Source: Ancylostoma caninum (Eukaryota; Nematoda; Chromadorea; Rhabditida; Ancylostomatidae). From it: DNA of 64,000 nucleotides. The stretch covers positions 298,166-362,165 of the forward strand of contig JBAJFG010000589.1 in assembly GCA_037903475.1 (NCBI GenBank), read 5' to 3'. How positions within the stretch are numbered: position 1 is the first letter of the stretch; each line of letters begins with the position of its first letter. The notes beneath the pieces were generated by a model, which saw nothing but the letters and a program-made list of their open reading frames with translations, searched no databases and was not told the origin of the DNA. The position numbers were made by a program, and so were the translations under genes. Positions 58,609-64,000 of this stretch are shown one piece after another.

Positions 58609-59434
58609 ATATCCTCCAAGGGCCAACGGAAATTTTAGACCACTTCGTCTTATTCTTTAATTACTCTTTACTCTCTACATCGCAACGGGACGAGTGAGTT
58701 TGTACTACATCTGCGGAGAGTTTGACCACTCACTTATTCTCTGCATACATCCGTCTCATCAACTTCGACTTTATACACTTGGATCTTCTCCTTCTCGAAG
58801 TTTGCGTCATCTAGCTATCTTTTTTAAGCTCTTCTGCCTCAAATCCCTATCTCAGACGTACTGATGACTTCTTCGTAGAAACGTCAAAGCCCGTCCTCCA
58901 TTCAGAAGCTAAAGTTGATCAAATAACAAACGTACAGCACAGATGTAAGCGATCCGCTGAAGAAGTGGGCGTACGACCCACGCTGGCTCACTGCGTAGTG
59001 GGTCGGACTCTTCCTTTCATACTGTTGGTGTTTCATAGAAGCCGCTGGAGAGAGAGTGATGAGGCGATGTTCCAGTGAAGACTGTTAAACTACTTTGTGC
59101 AGTAGATTATCAATTATTCACCGATTATTTTACTATTGCTATTGGTCACGTGGTAAACAAGCTGTTCAGAGAATATTAAGGAAGACTAAAAATTGAATTT
59201 GGGAGGGGAAAGGAAGACGTGAGATATGTTCAGGATTCTATGCTGATTTGGAGGTCTAGGTGGAAATCGGAATAATAGAAAACAATAATTTCAATAATAA
59301 ATAATCAAAAATGAATATTCAAAAAATTGTAGTTGTGATGAACGCTAAAAAATGAGCTAACGCGAAATTTTTGATTCATTCGTAAGGTGATTTTGAAAAA
59401 ACCGAAGAACCATTCTTAAGAATTGGGCCCGCTA

Positions 59435-59730
59435 GCCCACTCTTTGGAGCTGGACGGAGCGGTTCGTGAATGTGCTGGCTGCCCGCCACGTCTGCAGTGT
59501 TGGCTAACACGCCTAGACGTGTCCGATCGATGAGATCAACGACTTCGCGCGTCCACTCGGCTCGACAAACTGTTACAAATCCCGTCCCGAAAAACGTTCA
59601 AAAATAGGGAAAAATAGGGTTTAAAGACCTTTTCGTAGCATTTTAGGTATACCGTTGGATTCAGCGTGTCGAGTAGATTCAGGATCAGGTAAAAGCTCAG
59701 AGACGAAAACGAGGTGACACACTGCCTTTA
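59435..59730 (-). repeat. Dispersed repeat, right-arm copy
   Basis: Mirror of 49050-49345. Confidence 0.55.
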
Positions 59731-60108
59731 AACAGTTTCTTTCTGAGATATCTGATAGTAAATCACCTTGTAACGACCTTGTGGGATTTCGCCACCCCCC
59801 TTCCTGTACGGGCGCAAACTTTTCATCTGAGAATGGTACAGTTACAAATGCGTGAACCCTGGCATCTCCCTTTATATACCACTTTGCAAACGTATTAGGA
59901 GCACATGATCAACCTCTCATGTCAGTGTGAAACATCGTTTTCATTATGATAACCACTTCACGATTTCAATCTCCTCCTCACCGAATTTTGTCCCCTATGC
60001 CATCTACTAAAATTATACAAAGATCACACTTCCACCACTGAGTCGTCAATCCTTTCTTGAATACGAATACATTTCAGGCTCGCAGACTTGGAAACATTTG
60101 AACGAAGG

Positions 60109-60214
60109 ATGAAAGCTTTGCTCGCTCTTCTAGCTGTTTGCATCACTGTAACCCTTGAGGATTGTGATAATGAGGACATAATAACAAGTTCGGATGTTGC
60201 TGACGCAGTTATCG
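60109..60214 (+). CDS. Signal-peptide exon of unknown gene, right-arm copy
   Basis: ATG at 60109 follows an ACATTTCAG acceptor at 60078, so SL trans-splicing is possible. Residues 1-17, MKALLALLAVCITVTLE, look like a secretion signal; the mature start DCDNEDIITSSDVADAVI is acidic. A GTATGA donor after 60214 leaves phase 1. Downstream open exons at 61128-61367 and 61700-61836 could belong to the same gene, but the joins are not established. Product unknown. Confidence 0.5.
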
Positions 60215-61127
60215 GTATGACGCTTCACACGTATTTTGGTAGTATCCGGTTAATCCAAAATCGATATGGGATTTTGACTGCTCGTCTTGGTCACTCGGGG
60301 CTCGAATTAAGTAGTAAGTACTCGTGGTCGATTTTGTAGCCTCCTGCATATCTACGCTATCTCCCAGCGAATTCGTTACAGCATTTCGTCGGAAATCTGG
60401 ATTTCTTGGAATTACTGAAATGCTTTGAACAGGGGTATTTCTATACAAGATTCTCACTGTTGCGTAGATGGCCAGATTCTTGATTTTGCAATTTGTCTTC
60501 TTCTAGCTCGTCCGATAATGGAAGCGTGCAAATGCAGGGTTGTGCAGAATTAGGATGCCCTTTCTTTTGACTGCAGAAAAGAACTTCTGTGACCATCTTT
60601 TTGCTTTTGTCAGAGAGCAAGTCAGCTCTGATGCAGTGGCCAGATATCAACGACGAATAATGAGTTAGTCCGTCAAAGCACCGTCACATACAAAGCATAA
60701 CCTTCTTCTTTGTAGCCATGATTTTGCACACAATTTTTGGGGCTCCTCGCTGATGCACGCGATGTGCACCTTGATGGCAGTTGGTACGTAGAACTTCTAC
60801 TGTCCGAGATTTGTGTTGGCACTCCTAAAGCACGCAAGGTTGTCTGAAATAAGAATCGAGAAGATAAAGATATTTTTTGAATGTAGCTTTAATCGAGGAT
60901 TGCCCACCTGCTAGTTTTTTTTTCACCATTCTTGTTCCTTCCATGTCACCAAAAAATTAGGTGGTAACATAAGTTCTTGCGCTTTTTTTTTTCGGATGCA
61001 TTGTTCTATACCTTTTCTATATCTATCATTTAGGTACAATTCATATACGATTCGAAACCGCTATTCTTCCTCTACAGGAGTTTTCAAAACAGTTTTTCTT
61101 AGAGCGATAATTTGCCTAATTTTCAAG

Positions 61128-61367
61128 CTTGCGAAGTGGAGTAACGAGTCAGTAAAAAACAGCGCAACTGACAGCCACCTATCCTGTCAATCAGCTGGAG
61201 CTCGAAAGGCAATCAAAACTGGCCAAGTCACCTGTACTAAGTGTGAAAGAGACGTTTTGCTTAGAATGACTGATTATCAGCGATTTTCTATGATTGAAGA
61301 AGAAATATTCGGTCTCGATGACAGCAACCACTTCGACCGAAGAAATTTCTTACGCGAAGACCCTTGA
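61128..61367 (+). CDS. Possible terminal exon of unknown gene, right-arm copy
   Basis: Open after an ATTTTCAAG acceptor to a TGA at 61365-61367. It includes LAKWSNESVKNSATDSHLSC, a TCTKCERD cysteine pair and an acidic EEEIFGLDDSNHFD region. Codon use is coding-like. Family unknown. Confidence 0.35.
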   Translation, partial: LAKWSNESVKNSATDSHLSCQSAGARKAIKTGQVTCTKCERDVLLRMTDYQRFSMIEEEIFGLDDSNHFDRRNFLREDP

Positions 61368-61699
61368 ATTGATTCAAAGGAATCGTATGATCTATATGGA
61401 CATCATACTTCTCAAATTTACCGAATACCTAAGGTAGTTCTGCTAAAAGAATCCAATCTCGAGGGTCTATTCATCTTATTCCATTGTGACGTCAGACCCC
61501 ACCTTCCAAAAAATCGTCAAACTGTTGCTCCATCAGTTCCACTGATGATGTTCTTCCGCGCTTGTATTCTACGGAGCTTACACGCTCAAAAAGAATGGGA
61601 TGCTTTCTGATCCTCACTGAATACAAGAAGGAAATAGAGATCTTCCCCGAATTGGCGTTTTTCTCCTTGAGCCTAAACATTAAGTAATTCAATAGTTGT

Positions 61700-61836
61700 G
61701 TGGAAACTCTTGATGATAAGATTGTAGAGGAAGATCAGCGCTTTCAGAATATAGAGTGCATGTTGGAGAGAAATGGCAATGGTGCGGAAAAACCGGAACG
61801 AGAAAAAGCGCAAGGACTTATTTTAACACCTAATAG
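61700..61836 (+). CDS. Possible exon of unknown gene, right-arm copy
   Basis: Encodes LDDKIVEEDQRFQNIECMLE followed by a charged stretch and ends at AATAG/GTCAAC. It may follow the 61128 exon if that exon is spliced, or be separate. Confidence 0.35.
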
Positions 61837-62429
61837 GTCAACAATAAGTTTTCTAGTTTTCTATAACTTTCACCACTGCCTCCATAAAACACTCGTCAAC
61901 TTCAGATTCATGCTCATCACTCAGTCCAGTCGCTCATCTCCACATCTGGATTTCGTAGAGCGAAGTTCGAAAGCAACTATTATATAAAGCGAACGCCTAA
62001 CGTGAACCAATAATGCTCATAGCGCAAAGATTGCGGTTGTGGCCATTTCATACGTGCTCTGCATGTTCCTCTGTCCAGAATGCTTCGTGAAGATATGCGC
62101 CTCTATACGCCAGCCTTACGCCATGAGCATACCTCGATTGAGATTCCTGCGCAACCGCAGTGAACAGCCTGGATGCTGTACCCACGAACGGCTGACTACG
62201 TTGCGGTTACAAATAAGACGGTTACGCTATGGTCACACCCATGAATGTGTAGAAAACCGTGTCAACTCGCCCATTTGTTCATACTATATAAGTCAAATAT
62301 CAGGGACTCTTCCATGCATATGGAGGAAGTTCCATGCATCGTGTATATGGAGAAAGCACTGAATTATTTCATGGTCCCTTGCAAGCCAACTGAATGTAGC
62401 CTCAAGAGTAATTACAGCGGTTTACTATC

Positions 62430-62720
62430 ATGACTCATAATAACGGGCTTAGTCTGTGTGTGTGTCTGTATGTCTGTGTGCCACGAAATTTGTTCATCCC
62501 GTTTTCAAGGGGCAGTAGCGCGATGGTCCTGTTCCAATCATGTTCCTAGGATGTTAGCAGGCCCACTGCTGTGATAAGGGTGCGCTGGCGACCACTAGCG
62601 GGGGAGACGGGTCCACTGCTATAATAAGGGTGAGCCAGCGTCCAAGAGTGGGGGAACTAGTGAAAATCATGTCCTCATATAAGGGTGTCATTATAAGGGT
62701 GCACCTGCGGTGCCGTGGGA
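62430..62720. repeat. Dispersed repeat with CA-rich tail, right-arm copy
   Basis: Mirror of 46060-46350. Confidence 0.45.
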
Positions 62721-63282
62721 TAGAACTCGATTGTTTTGATAGAGCCTAACAAGGCATAATAGCGCCAAATTCCTGAGTCCAGCAGTGAATAGTGTAACAT
62801 CCATGTGATTTTGTCGTCAACATTTCGCTTCTGCGTTGTGCTCACTCATCCTATCCTGTCTGGACACACCTATCCCTCCTCTTTTATATGTTCGGAGTAA
62901 TCTTGTCACCTGATCAAACAAAACAGATAAAGAATAAACCATTTCGTGCGGTTATAGCATATTGAATCGGTCATAATTGCTAAATCTAGCCATTCCCATC
63001 AAGCGAAAGGAAATTTCCCCTGCGGAATGTGGTTAATCTTCCTTGAATGCTGAAGCGCTGAACTAGCGATGGCTAAGAAAAAAAAGACGGAAAACACTAT
63101 TGGGAAATATGACATGGCTGTCAGTCCTTCAAAGAGAATACAAAGAAAAGCGAGCGAAGCGAGCATCAGGAGAAGTCTGCGAAGAAGCCGGACGTACAGA
63201 CTCGTCCTATGAATAAAGAGCTGACAATTATTGCAAATATCCTAGAACGTCAGTTCTGCGCGGAAAGTGCATGTTTTTGCAG

Positions 63283-63386
63283 TGGCGGAAGTCACCGTGA
63301 AGTCGCAGTCATATTCGTCCACGTACATCAATGGAAAGGAAAAAGGTTCTGCTCGAATCACTGTGAACTATGAGAACGTTTACAAG
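63283..63386 (+). CDS. Exon of unknown gene, right-arm copy
   Basis: A 104-nt exon between TTTTTGCAG and GTAGGC. It encodes EVTVKSQSYSSTYINGKEKG and ARITVNYENVYK, a beta-strand-like pattern. Upstream, 63060-63200 is open in places with basic residues. The gene would continue past the window. Confidence 0.4.
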
Positions 63387-64000
63387 GTAGGCGGATTTTT
63401 CCTTCTGAGGGAGGTGAGTTCCCCACCTTTTTGGTACTCCCACAATTGCAGCCAATCGGGACTTGTTATCGTGATAGTAATTGTTTTTATATCCAATCCT
63501 TAAGGGGGACGCGAAAACCCCTCGTCCCAAGGAAGTCGAGCTGGACTCATCTATCTATTCTAAAAACACGAACAACTATAGAGTTGGAACGAAGCACGTT
63601 TTAGGTGGGTACAACTGTGACTAGTTGTAAGAATTGCCGTACGTTCTTGAATGTATCGTTTAGGAATTATCCATACTCCCAGATGTCACTTCATGAAGCC
63701 TTACAGTGCACTCACTAAGAGGGAAAAAGACCTACTGGAGTCATTGAAGGAGCAGTAATGTTCAAGTGTTACCCTGGAGAGCAACTCTTTTTCATCCTAT
63801 ACAAATCGTTCTTCCGCATGCTGTGAAGCTTTGATGTGGGATAAAACTGGTTGCTTGTTGTCAATCATTGCCTTGTGGAAGCGGTCAAAATGTGAAACAT
63901 TCTTGGACTTGAGAGCTATTGTGGCTTAGATCCATTCCACTAACTGCGTTTGAGGCAGATGCAATTGGTGTAACACCAATAACAAGAATACCAAAAATAA

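Larger units (their letters stand above)
54980..64000 (-). repeat. Palindrome 2, right arm (runs off window)
   Basis: Mirror of 44780-53796, still identical where the window stops. The candidate exons in the arm mostly lie on + here and on - in the left arm. Confidence 0.95.

Overview
This is eukaryotic DNA, most likely from a strongylid-type nematode (clade V; the hookworm group would fit). Three things support this. There is an intron-rich patched-related (PTR) gene with a sterol-sensing domain. There is a nematode cuticle collagen gene with the Col_cuticle_N signature and a likely spliced-leader acceptor 5 nt before its ATG. The non-coding DNA is crowded with MITEs, LINE and Penelope-like remnants of a kind common in that group. 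Introns end in TTTCAG/TTTTAG. I saw no prokaryotic gene structure, rRNA, intact tRNA or CRISPR array.

Layout. 1-7779: the 3' three quarters of a PTR gene on +, about 18 exons, all splice phases compatible; its large introns hold MITEs. 7780-11505: gene-free, then nine copies of a ~119-bp satellite running into a (AC)n tract with ~771 bp of perfect repeat. 11506-19729: mostly anonymous sequence with three foldback elements and one possible small secreted-peptide ORF (17594-17839). 19730-22813: an eight-exon cuticle collagen gene, 353 aa, with a REKR processing site. 23895-33568: a mobile-element graveyard. It holds two TTAA-flanked foldbacks, a 1.2-kb foldback with a tRNA-like B box in its arms, and Penelope-like element (PLE) sequence with a GIY-YIG endonuclease fragment and hammerhead-ribozyme motifs. 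34737-42631: a palindrome with ~3.27-kb arms around a 1.35-kb spacer. 42850-44390: a decayed RTE/BovB-like LINE ORF. 44780-64000: a second palindrome with arms of at least 9.0 kb around a 1.18-kb spacer; its right arm runs off the window.

The two palindromes are the most unusual part. Where I compared them by eye the arms are nearly identical, with differences apparently concentrated near the arm edges. In the second, a clearly diverged inner extension carries one open and one broken copy of the same exon-like sequence. That argues against a simple foldback-read artefact and suggests an old inverted duplication whose arms have been kept alike, though an assembly origin cannot be excluded from sequence alone. 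The palindrome arms carry short spliced ORFs of unrecognised genes (one with a signal peptide) in mirror-image copies.

The confidently identified host genes (PTR and collagen) both belong to cuticle/apical extracellular matrix biology in nematodes, but nothing here shows they are co-regulated. All exon coordinates were derived by hand from splice signals, frame and family resemblance; ends may be off by a base or two, and similarity statements rest on visual alignment.
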